Assembly (NCBI RefSeq): GCF_047795645.1
Contig: NZ_CP181045.1
Location: forward strand, 3,348,001 to 3,412,000
Origin: Salipaludibacillus sp047795645
Lineage (GTDB): Bacteria; Bacillota; Bacilli; Bacillales; Salisediminibacteriaceae
Length of the DNA stretch: 64,000 nt
Direction: 5' to 3'
Below the pieces are notes generated by a model, which was not told the DNA's origin, made no database searches, and saw only the letters and a list, made by a program, of their open reading frames with translations. The position numbers and the translations under genes are program-made. Below, in pieces: positions 1-8,900 of the stretch (positions are counted from its first letter, which is position 1; every line of letters starts with the position of its first letter).

Positions 1-118
1 TTAGCCATTTCGAGATGGCAATAATTTGAGGGTGTAAAATATATGACTATAACTCTTATATATGCTATCTGAAATTGGCAATAAAGTAAATCATTTATAC
101 TAAATTCTTTTTTATTTT

Positions 119-149
119 GATTGCTAACTTATGGCAATCTTATTATACT
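119..149 (+). promoter_or_regulatory. Predicted sigma-A promoter of the first LCP gene
   Basis: TTGCTA at 121-126 and TATACT at 144-149 are separated by 17 nt, and the start codon follows 35 nt later. A small dyad, GATTGC at 119-124 and GCAATC at 134-139, overlaps the -35 box and could be an operator. The word TGGCAAT also occurs near 16 and 76, so it appears three times at spacings of about 56-60 nt. Confidence 0.55.
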
Positions 150-184
150 TGAATTAATAAGAAAAGATAAAGAGGAGAAATGAC

Positions 185-1135
185 ATGAGAAAAGCATTTA
201 TTATTTTGGGATCAGTCGTGCTAGTGTTTTTACTAGCTGTTGGTGGATATGGCTTCTACCTATATAAATCTGTCCAATCAACGGTTGATTCAGAGATGCA
301 TGCACCATTAGAGCGCACAACTACAGAAAAAAGAGACATTGAGGTTGACATGGATGAACAAGACCCAGTTTCATTTCTTCTCTTAGGTGTCGATGCAGAT
401 GAATCTACAACTGGACGTACTGACACGATGATGGTCGTTACTTTAAATCCAAACGATGAGTCAATGAAAATTGTTAGTTTGCCTCGAGATACGAGGATGG
501 AAATTGTCGGTCGAGGCTTTGACGATAAAGTAAACCACGCTTATGCGTTTGGAGGCCCCGACATGGCAATTGCGACTGTGGAGAATTACTTTGATATTCC
601 GATAGATTATTACTTAACTGTCAATATGGAAGGGTTTAAGGAGATGGTTGACTCTGTTGGCGGCGTTACCGTTTATAATGATTCTAGCTTCGATCAAAGC
701 GGCTATACCTTCGATGAAGGTGAGAATTTCTTAGACGGTGATCAAGCACTTGCTTATGCACGAATGAGAAAACAGGACACCCGCGGTGACTTAGGACGGA
801 ACGATCGTCAGCGTCAAATTGTTGCTGGGATGATCAAAGAAGGTGCATCATTCAGTTCTATTACAAGGGCCGAGTCGATTTTAGACGCCATGGGTAATAA
901 CATGCTAACGAATTTACAGTTTAATGAAATGGTAAAGTTGCAACAAAACTATCTCGGCGCAAGACATGATCAAGAAACGTATGAAATCGAAGGTTCCGGT
1001 CAAACGATCGACGGCATTTGGTACTTGATGGTTCCTGAAGAAGAACGTCAACGTGTTAGCGGAGAATTACGAGCGCACTTAGGGCTTGATGATGATTCAG
1101 TTGTTGTGAATGATGAGGAAGAAGAGAACGAATAG
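185..1135 (+). CDS. LytR-CpsA-Psr (LCP) family wall-polymer ligase
   Basis: This is a 316-residue membrane-anchored protein with one N-terminal transmembrane helix (about residues 5-27) and an extracellular LCP domain (about 65-215). Typical LCP landmarks are FLLLGVDAD, SLPRDTRMEI, the DKVNHAYAFGG stretch and YARMRKQDTRGDLGRNDRQR, with arginines and aspartates that bind the pyrophosphate of a polyprenyl-linked polymer. The family transfers teichoic-acid-like or capsular polymers from the lipid carrier to peptidoglycan. The C-terminus is acidic. The start at 185 has GAGGAG seven bases upstream; an earlier ATG at 180 is too close to that site. It is a single-gene unit with its own promoter and terminator. 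Two paralogues lie at 25954 and 30758. The polymer it transfers cannot be read from sequence. Confidence 0.93.
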   Translation: MRKAFIILGSVVLVFLLAVGGYGFYLYKSVQSTVDSEMHAPLERTTTEKRDIEVDMDEQDPVSFLLLGVDADESTTGRTDTMMVVTLNPNDESMKIVSLPRDTRMEIVGRGFDDKVNHAYAFGGPDMAIATVENYFDIPIDYYLTVNMEGFKEMVDSVGGVTVYNDSSFDQSGYTFDEGENFLDGDQALAYARMRKQDTRGDLGRNDRQRQIVAGMIKEGASFSSITRAESILDAMGNNMLTNLQFNEMVKLQQNYLGARHDQETYEIEGSGQTIDGIWYLMVPEEERQRVSGELRAHLGLDDDSVVVNDEEEENE

Positions 1136-1152
1136 GATAAATAGCAGTTTTG

Positions 1153-1194
1153 TAGAAGAAGAGTCTAAGCACCAAGTAGGCTCTTCTTTTTTGT
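1153..1194 (+). terminator. Rho-independent terminator of the first LCP gene
   Basis: AGAAGAGTCTA pairs with TAGGCTCTTCT across a short loop and is followed by a T-rich tract. It begins about 20 nt after the stop codon. A second weaker dyad with AAGCT/AGCTT arms follows at 1219-1257; its loop CCCATCAAT..GA.GAGACAG is very similar to the terminator of another LCP gene at 25913-25946. Confidence 0.8.
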
Positions 1195-1401
1195 TTGTTG
1201 TTTTCTTATTGAAGAAAACAACAAAGCTCCCCCATCAATAGACGAGACAGCTTCGTTAAATTTAGGTGCTACTGAATAACTGAAAATACTGATTGTGACA
1301 GTGGTTTCCACCTATTTTATTGGAGTTAGGTGCAAAGGAATGAGCACAATAAGGCCCAAAAACCTTGCACGTTAAAGAGTTTTGCCAGCTATAAACACGA
1401 A

Positions 1402-1523
1402 GGATGCCTCTTTCATGGCGAGACTCCTGCGGTATTGGAAGTCCGGTCAAGACCCTGCAGGGCATTTGCCCGAAGCGGCTTGACGACTTCACCGCGGAAA
1501 GCGAAGCCATGAAAGAGGCATCC
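1402..1523. repeat. Non-coding inverted-repeat element, family A, copy 1
   Basis: The ends are an 18-bp perfect inverted repeat: GGATGCCTCTTTCATGGC at 1402 and its complement ending at 1523. The interior carries the words CTCCTGCGG, AAGACCCTGCAGGG, GCCCGAAGCGGCTTGACGAC and CCGCGGAAAGCGAAGCC. Close relatives occur at 5534-5739 and 17614-17818. There is no transposase and no credible reading frame, so it is a MITE-like or otherwise dispersed non-coding repeat. The remaining bases of this gene-free stretch (1260-1400 and 1524-1662) show nothing else I can name. Confidence 0.85.
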
Positions 1524-1662
1524 AACTCTGATAAAAAACCAAGAATCTTTGTAAAGACCTATGATATTCAGTAGACCCTATTTATTGTTGCCAATCTCTC
1601 CGCGAATGGAACGCACGCCTCCTTAAGAATCAAGACTTCCAGATTGATTCAATAACCGCTAA

Positions 1663-4600
1663 TTACTCATACAATTCTTCAATCTTTGCTAACGTAACTG
1701 GGTCTGCAACACCACTCACGATAAGGTGATTTGCTCGTTGGAAATCTCTGACGACACCCATCGTCACCGGTCCGTAGTTTTCAGACGGATTTGCAGGGAA
1801 GTTTCCATAACCCAATGAAGTCAGTTTCTGCTTCATCTCTTTCACTTCTGCCGCAGACTTTCCGTTCGTATAGACGGAGTTTAAAATCTCGTCCATCAGA
1901 TCAAGCGTTTCTTGATTTGCTTCTCTCGTCACTTCGAGATCGAAATAAACTTGAAAGGAAGCAACAATCGCTTCTGTCATCGGGCCGAAAATGTCAGATG
2001 GAGATGCTGGGAAATTGCCAAATCCTAATGTTGTTAAGTTTTCCTTCAGTGTGACAATCTCTTTCCCTGTGTCCCCGTCTTTATAAGGAACGTCAAGCGT
2101 CAAGGCATCGACTTGTTCCGCTAGTAAAGCAAGTGTCACTGGATCGGCGATGCCGCTAACAACTAACTGATTTGCTCGTTGAAAGTCACTAACAACCCCC
2201 ATCGTTACGGGTCCATAGTTTTCCGATGGATCCGAAGGGAAATTGCCAAATCCTAGCAAGGTCAAGTGGAGCTTCAAGTCTCTGATCTCTGATGCCGTAT
2301 TTCCATTTGTATAAATCGAATGAAGTATCTCGTCGATGAGCGATAACGTTTCTTCTCCTGCCATACCAGTCGATTCAAGTCCAAAGTAATGCTGGAAGGA
2401 AAGGACAACCGCTTCTGTCACAGGACCAAATCGCTCCGATGGAGAAGTTGGGAAATTACCAAATCCTAATTCGGATAAGTTTTGCTTTAGAGTGACAACT
2501 TCTGCGCCTGTATACCCATCTTTCAAGGTTGGTTCTGGGTCTGGATCCGTTGCTGTTTCTAACTGATCGATTGCTGCTTGCAAGTCTGTCACAGCTGCAT
2601 CAATATCCTCTTGCGTTGCTTCTTGATTTGCAAGTGTTTCTTCTGCTTCTGTAATTCCTGACTGCAATGTTGCGAACGATTCTTCTGTATATTCGCCATC
2701 ATTTGTGTAAGCTTTTGCTGTGTCCAATAAGCTTTCAAGCTCTTCCGTATCTACTTCTGGCGTTGCTTCTCCTGCAACTGTCACTTCACTACTTGCGGTA
2801 AACTCTCCATCAACCGTCGTCACCGTGATTTGTGCAGTACCGATATTTTGTGCAGTGACATTGCCATCTTCATCAACCATTGCTATCTCTTCATCACTAC
2901 TTGTCCAAACAACATCTTTATTCGTAGCATCCTCTGGAGAAATCGTTACTTCTAATTGCATCGATTCCCCTTCTGTTAATGTGACTACTTCTGGATCAAG
3001 GGAAACACCCGTCACTTGAATCGTGTCATTTGCAGGTACTAATTGCCAAGTTTGGTTGTTGCCTGAATTCGGATACCATAAACCGATAGAGGCATTTTCA
3101 TTTTGAGACTGTCCATACACTTCCAAAAGAACTCTTTCATCTGCGTTTAGTAAGGTATACTCACCATTACCAAAAGATGAGGGAAGCCACTTTTGCGTCT
3201 CGTCATTTTCATCTTTATCTTTAAGTAGAGCATCCCAACCATTTACAGCAAGTGCTTTACCTGTTTCTTGATTTACGACTAAATAATATTCGCTGTTACT
3301 ATAACCATCCGTTACCTTTTCAACGCTCCACTGCTGGCTCTCAAGTCCATTCTCATCTGTAGTTTGGACAATCGATTCGCCATCTGCCGCGATATCCATT
3401 GTTTTCCCACTATTTTTATTAATAAATTTATACGCTGCGTCTTCACTTAGGAATGCCTTATCTGTATGAACACCAGATATTCCAGTCACTTCAAATGTTG
3501 TCACCGATTCCGGTTCAACGACGACGGATAACCGATCATCTGAAATAGCAATTCCGTCTTTTTCTGCGAGATTCTCCGTGGAAGATGTGACATGTGGTGT
3601 TGCCACTGCATTTTCATTTACTGACGAAAATCCAGATAAATCAAAGTCAAGCGCCTTTTCTTCAGAAGAATGATTTGTGTGAACAAGAACTAACGTTTCA
3701 CTATCATCATCCATTGCAGCTAACGTCTCTCGATTATCCGAATTGATAAATTGATAGCCAGGACGTATGAACTTACTGTAATTGCCCATCGCATAATACT
3801 TTTTATTTTTATGATATTCGAGATTTTCAAAATCATCTGGGTCAAAATCGACGTGAATCAGTCCCCAGTTCATATTTTCATTGTTAGCATTCATATTTAC
3901 TTCATCTTCAATCGCTTGCCACAGAACCCATGCTTTCGGTTCCAATTCCTGAATGTCTTTTTGAATTCTTTCTGATAAAGCTAAGGCCGGACGAATATCT
4001 TCAAAGTTTTGCGGGACACCACTCGGTCCAAGGTCGACTTCAGACATCCACAATCGTGTTTCTTCGCCTTTTGCAATATCTCTAATACTCGTATGTTGTT
4101 CAGGCCAGTACGTATGCACGTTTAATTGTCCGATATTGTCTTTCGTCGCTTGGTCATACTGCTCCCAATTATGTCTGAACCTACTCGGATTCGTTTCATC
4201 CATCGCAGATACGACCGTATTTAATTCTTTCTCATCCAGCTGTTGTTTCACTTCATTAATAATTCTAGCCTGTGAAGCCGGTGACCAGTTTGCACCTTCT
4301 TGTCTTCCATAAGCACCCCAGTACCCATTGTTTGGTTCGTTAACAGGAGACAAGGTTTGAAATTCCATATCTAAGTGATCCTGCAAGTATTCAACAACAC
4401 CTGTTGTATATTTCGCAAAGTTTTCAAATTGGTCAGGTTTGATATTGTCATCCCAAGAGTCCTCGTTACCAGAAGTGACGCCACTTTGCGTCATAAAGTA
4501 TGGTGGAGAGTTTGAAAATGCTTCAAATGTATCGGCTCCTCTTTCCATTGCCGCCTCTACCCACCATAATTGGTCTGCATCTGCCTCCCAATTCCAATGA

Positions 4601-5061
4601 TCCGGATTTTCTGGGTCCCACCAATTTTCCTCTTCGGACCAATCGCTTCCAGCATCTTCGGGTGGAGCAAACTCATCCGGTCGTTCCCAATAACCAGGGA
4701 CCGCACCACCTTTTCGCATATATGGTTCTGTTTCTGGAGAGTCACCTCCGCCGATATTATACCTGCCGATGTTAAAATTCAGCCCTTCTTCAGCAAATAG
4801 TTCGTCGGCTAACGCTTCTCTCACATCGTCTGGCCATCCTCCCGTGACATTTGCAAACCAGACAAGTGCTGTTCCCCACCCATCGAAAGGATCGTGTTGA
4901 TAACTTGGATCTAACTTAATTATTTCAGCATCCCGTTCAGTTGAACTTTCTCCATCAGTTTGCGCCAATGATGTCGCTGGAGAAAACACACCCAGCAAAA
5001 GAACCACTATCAGACTATAAACTACCCGTTTTTTCATCTTCCTTTTGAAAAGCGATGACAT
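1663..5061 (-). CDS. Secreted GH30-family endo-beta-1,6-galactanase-like enzyme with wall-binding repeats
   Basis: This is a multidomain exoenzyme of about 1132 residues. A signal peptide (to about residue 35) precedes a GH30 catalytic domain resembling the endo-1,6-galactanase subfamily: FDGWGTALVWFANVTGGW, then NFNIGRYNIGGGDSP. The predicted acid/base is Glu242 in SPVNEPN and the nucleophile Glu341 in WMSEVDLG. Then follow a beta-sandwich (to about 525), a ricin-type trefoil (about 530-675), a bacterial Ig-like domain (about 680-765), a FIVAR helical domain (770-838) and four repeats of about 70 residues resembling peptidoglycan-binding domains (848-1132). The annotated start is the ATG at 5061, eight bases after GGAGG; a TTG at 5067 is less well placed. 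A cre-like site lies upstream. The repeats and FIVAR are nearly identical at DNA level to those of the neighbouring GH59 gene. The substrate is inferred. Confidence 0.87.
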   Translation of the reverse strand: MSSLFKRKMKKRVVYSLIVVLLLGVFSPATSLAQTDGESSTERDAEIIKLDPSYQHDPFDGWGTALVWFANVTGGWPDDVREALADELFAEEGLNFNIGRYNIGGGDSPETEPYMRKGGAVPGYWERPDEFAPPEDAGSDWSEEENWWDPENPDHWNWEADADQLWWVEAAMERGADTFEAFSNSPPYFMTQSGVTSGNEDSWDDNIKPDQFENFAKYTTGVVEYLQDHLDMEFQTLSPVNEPNNGYWGAYGRQEGANWSPASQARIINEVKQQLDEKELNTVVSAMDETNPSRFRHNWEQYDQATKDNIGQLNVHTYWPEQHTSIRDIAKGEETRLWMSEVDLGPSGVPQNFEDIRPALALSERIQKDIQELEPKAWVLWQAIEDEVNMNANNENMNWGLIHVDFDPDDFENLEYHKNKKYYAMGNYSKFIRPGYQFINSDNRETLAAMDDDSETLVLVHTNHSSEEKALDFDLSGFSSVNENAVATPHVTSSTENLAEKDGIAISDDRLSVVVEPESVTTFEVTGISGVHTDKAFLSEDAAYKFINKNSGKTMDIAADGESIVQTTDENGLESQQWSVEKVTDGYSNSEYYLVVNQETGKALAVNGWDALLKDKDENDETQKWLPSSFGNGEYTLLNADERVLLEVYGQSQNENASIGLWYPNSGNNQTWQLVPANDTIQVTGVSLDPEVVTLTEGESMQLEVTISPEDATNKDVVWTSSDEEIAMVDEDGNVTAQNIGTAQITVTTVDGEFTASSEVTVAGEATPEVDTEELESLLDTAKAYTNDGEYTEESFATLQSGITEAEETLANQEATQEDIDAAVTDLQAAIDQLETATDPDPEPTLKDGYTGAEVVTLKQNLSELGFGNFPTSPSERFGPVTEAVVLSFQHYFGLESTGMAGEETLSLIDEILHSIYTNGNTASEIRDLKLHLTLLGFGNFPSDPSENYGPVTMGVVSDFQRANQLVVSGIADPVTLALLAEQVDALTLDVPYKDGDTGKEIVTLKENLTTLGFGNFPASPSDIFGPMTEAIVASFQVYFDLEVTREANQETLDLMDEILNSVYTNGKSAAEVKEMKQKLTSLGYGNFPANPSENYGPVTMGVVRDFQRANHLIVSGVADPVTLAKIEELYE

Positions 5062-5295
5062 GTACAATTCCTCCCTCTTTTAACTGGTTGTTTTCATCGG
5101 AATATTCATGTCATGAATATTCCTTCTATAAACCTCGTAATTTGCCCCCCTTCCCCCTATTAAATTACTTTAGTAACATGAACTAAAATGATTTATTTTC
5201 TCTCCCTTTATAAACGTTTCACTCGTTCAATGAGGGAGTACTACACAACAAAATCGTCTAAAAATAGGTCTCATAATCAGGTCTACTAAATATTA

Positions 5296-5309
5296 TGATA
5301 GCGCTTACT
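5296..5309. promoter_or_regulatory. Putative CcpA cre site upstream of the GH30 gene
   Basis: TGATAGCGCTTACT matches the cre consensus TGWNANCGNTNWCA at all but the last defined position. It lies about 235 nt before the GH30 start and probably mediates glucose repression. A T-rich TATTTTGA word at 5361-5368 resembles the box seen near the two other cre-like sites, but at 50 nt spacing rather than 26. Confidence 0.5.
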
Positions 5310-5533
5310 TGTACGTTTCTCTATTAGACTACCACTAGAGGCTGCTAGTTTTTAGGATAATATTTTGAATATTTTGTATATTTTAATGAGAGAATCGTAT
5401 TATGAGCGTATCCATTTGTATTATTTATAGATGTTGTGACTATTTTTGTATTGACTAGAGTTATTCGAGACAGGTTAAGCTTGTTACTTTTAAATTAAAA
5501 GGGAAATATTACTATTAATAAGGTTACTAATAG

Positions 5534-5739
5534 GGATGACTCTTTCATGGCGAAAAAGACTGTCTCTTCCTCTTCTAGTATTGCTCTGTTGTTTATCCGT
5601 CGAGACAAATCGATGTAAATTCGACGAAGCAAATGCTCTTTCCTGCGGTATTGGAAGTCCGGGCAAGACCCTGCAGGACATTTGCCCGAAGCGGCTTGAC
5701 GACTTCACCGCGGAAAGCGAAGCCATGAAAGAGGCATCC
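5534..5739. repeat. Family A repeat, copy 2, with a nested insert
   Basis: The same terminal inverted repeat (GGATGACTCTTTCATGGC and complement) and the same interior as copy 1 are present. A segment of about 90 nt at roughly 5554-5640 interrupts the left arm. That segment contains CTTCCTCTTCTAGTA and ATCCGTCGAGACAA, and matches, in opposite orientation, an insert in copy 3 at about 17674-17760. The flanking word ACTCTGATA is also seen after copy 1 and after the remnant at 25864. The rest of the 5068-5907 gap contains AT-rich promoter DNA and no gene. Confidence 0.8.
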
Positions 5740-5860
5740 CACTCTGATAACAAAATAGCACCTACGTTTTTTACTAGTTATACATTCGTAGATGCTACTT
5801 CAAGTGTCCTTGTATGGTTACATATTTTGTTTTTTTCTAAGAATCGTCACTATTGTTTTT

Positions 5861-5887
5861 CTAGCGTTCAAGCTACTTGAACGCTAG
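5861..5887. terminator. Strong hairpin downstream of the GH59 gene
   Basis: CTAGCGTTCAAG and CTTGAACGCTAG form a perfect 12-bp stem with a 3-nt loop, about 20 nt beyond the GH59 stop codon. The run of T follows on the plus strand rather than the minus strand, so it is not a textbook terminator for the GH59 gene. A role as 3-prime end or stabilising hairpin is likely. Confidence 0.5.
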
Positions 5888-5907
5888 TTTTCTGTTTTCT
5901 TACTCGT

Positions 5908-8900
5908 TCATTCAGATAATGAATCGAGTTTCGCTAAGGTCACCGGATCTGCAATTCCACTCACCATTAGGTCATTTGCTTGTTGAAACTCTATGACGAC
6001 GCCCATCGTCACCGGTCCGTAGTTTTCAGACGGATCTGAAGGGAAGTTGCCATAGCCCAAGGCTGTCAGTTTCAACTTCATCTCTTTCACTTCTGGTGCA
6101 GACTTTCCATTTGTGTAGACGGAATGTAAAATCTCATCCATCAGGTCAAGCGTTTCCTGATTTGCTTCTCCCGTCATTTCAAGATCGAAGTAAACTTGGA
6201 ACGAACTGACGACCGCTTCTGTCACTGGTCCATACACTTCAGAAGGAGATGCTGGGAAATTCCCAAATCCTAATTCTGATAATTTTAATTTAAGAAGGAA
6301 AATCTCATAGCCGACATCTCCGTCTTTATATGGAACGTCAAGCTTGACTGCGTCTACTTGTTCCGCGAGCAGCGCTAAGGTCACTGGATCTGCGATGCCG
6401 CTAACGACAAGATCATTCGCTTCTTGATACGCTCTCACAACGCCCATCGTTACCGGTCCATAGTTTTCCGATGGATCCGTCGGGAAATTACCGTATCCAA
6501 GAAGCGTCAAATCTAGCTTCAAGTCTCTGATTTCAGATGCTGAGTTTCCATCTGTATAGATGCCGTTCAAAATCTCGTCTATCAAGTCGAGTGTCGTTTG
6601 ATCGGCTTCACCAGATGCGTCTAATCCAAAGTAACTTTGGAACGCTATGACGACAGATTCCGTTACTGGACCAAATCTCTCCGATGGTGAAGTTGGGAAA
6701 TTCCCAAATCCTAATTGTGTTAAGTTCTCTTTCAGTGTGACGATCTCTTGGCCAGTGTCCCCGTCTTTATAAGGAACATCAAGCGTCAAGGCATCCACTT
6801 GTTCCGCTAGTAACGCAAGCGTCACAGGATCGGCAATGCCGCTGACAACTAGTTGATTCGCTGCTTGGAAGTCACTCACAACCCCCATCGTTACCGGCCC
6901 ATAGTTTTCCGATGGATCCGTCGGGAAATTTCCAAATCCAAGAAGCGTCAAATCTAGCTTCAAGTCTCTGATTTCAGGTGCTGTATTTCCATCGGTATAA
7001 ATCGAATTTAAAATCTCATCGATAAGCGATAATGTTTCTTCTCCTGCCATACCCGTTGCTTCAAGTCCAAAGTAATGCTGGAAGGAACGGACAACCGATT
7101 CTGTCACAGGACCAAATCGCTCTGATGGAGAAGCTGGGAAATTCCCAAATCCTAATTGCGATAAGTTTTGTTTCAGAGTCACAACTTCTTCACCTGTATA
7201 TCCATCTTTCAAGACTGGATCTGGGTCTGTTGCTGCTTCTAACTGATCGATTGCTGCTTGCAAGGCTGTTACAGCTGCATCGATATCTTCTTGCGTCGCT
7301 TCTTCATTTGCAAGCATTTCTTCAGCATCTGCAATTCCTGACTGTAAGTTAGCAAACGTTTCTTCTGTATATTCTCCTTCATTTGTGTAAGCTTTCGCTG
7401 TGTCTAGTAGGCTCTCAAGTTCTTCCGTATCTGCGGGATCTTCTGGATCTGTCGCTTCTACTAGACCATCGATCGCTGCTTGTAACTGGCTCACTTCTGC
7501 ATCTATACTTGCTTGCGTCGCTGTTTCATTTGCGAGAACATCTTCCGCGGAAGCGATCGCATCTTGCAAAGCATCAAATGACTCTTCCGTATACGTGCCG
7601 TCATTTGTCATGTCTTTCGCTTCGGCTAGTAAGTTCTCTAACGCTGATGAATCTATCATACTCTCACTTTCACCTTTAATAATATCAAGACCATCTAATG
7701 TAAACGTACCGCCTTTAACAACAATTTTAGCGGTATGATTCGTGTTTTCTAATCCACGAATCTGATAAGACGTCTGTCTATCGCCTTTGGAATAAACCCG
7801 GTACTCCTCATCGACTAATTCACCATCGATATACACATCAAGTAATGCATCTGGAGTTCCTCCCAATACGTTGAATCCCGACCCTTCAAAATCAAAGATC
7901 ATGCTAGTACTCGAATCTTGATCAGGTGTACTGTAGATGTTGACTCCACGGTAATCCATGAAAGTTTCGAGCTGTTCGTTATCTTTTAACGAAACTTTTA
8001 GCGTATGCTCGCCTTCTTCCAAATCTCTGACAGAATACCTCACGCCGTTCGATCCTACAGTGTGGTCGCCAACATCTTCCCCATTAAGTTCGAAATTATA
8101 GGCAGTTTGGTCTGCTGTCACACCCAAGTAATCTATTCCGGTTCCTGTGAAGTTAATCCAAATATACGGATTGTCGTTAAAATTCGCCCAAGCATTCGAA
8201 TTATTTGAGCCCCAATTTGTACCTTCTCTATATGCATACACAGTGTTCTCTTCATTTCCTATATCGTCATCATCTGAAATTTGCACGATATTATTCGGTG
8301 CTAAAGTTGTGACTGCATCTACAGGAACTTCATCTTCCGTCTCTATCTCCACTTTCGTAAAACTCGTATAACTATCCTTAGATACTACTCTCAGTGTGTG
8401 CTCTGTCTCTTCCAGACCGTCTGCTGACCAGACCATCTGTTCGACGCTGCTATTATTTAAATAACTCACTTCGTCGACTAATTCATCATTTAAATAAATT
8501 TCTGCTGTCCCATTACCTGGGTTCGTTTCACCATATAACCTAATTTCATTTCCCTTAAATACAATTTCAAAGGAAGCACCATCAGACCCCCAGGCATTTC
8601 CACTGTTTGATGACCAACTTCCAGAATAGAACACTTGATTTAACGTCCCTTGTTCCGTAGTTGTATCTTGATGCCCTACGGTTAGCCCACTCCAAACAGG
8701 AAAGTCTGTATTCGCAGTCATTTGCGTGCGATTGTAATGGGCGTATCCAGCTTGATTAAATGACCAATTTCCAACATACCCGATTGGATTCCATCGATCA
8801 GTATTGTTGAAAGCTGCTTCTTCCGTCTCGTAAACTTTTCCTTGTGCACTATCATATTTGTCTGATTCATAAGCGTATCCATCAATTGGATCGATCCGCA

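Noticed and set aside
1262..1525. Open frame across the family A repeat, with a partner at 5490-5753
   Set aside because: The similarity of the two translations comes from the repeat itself; inverted arms and GC-rich core are non-coding and no start signal is present.
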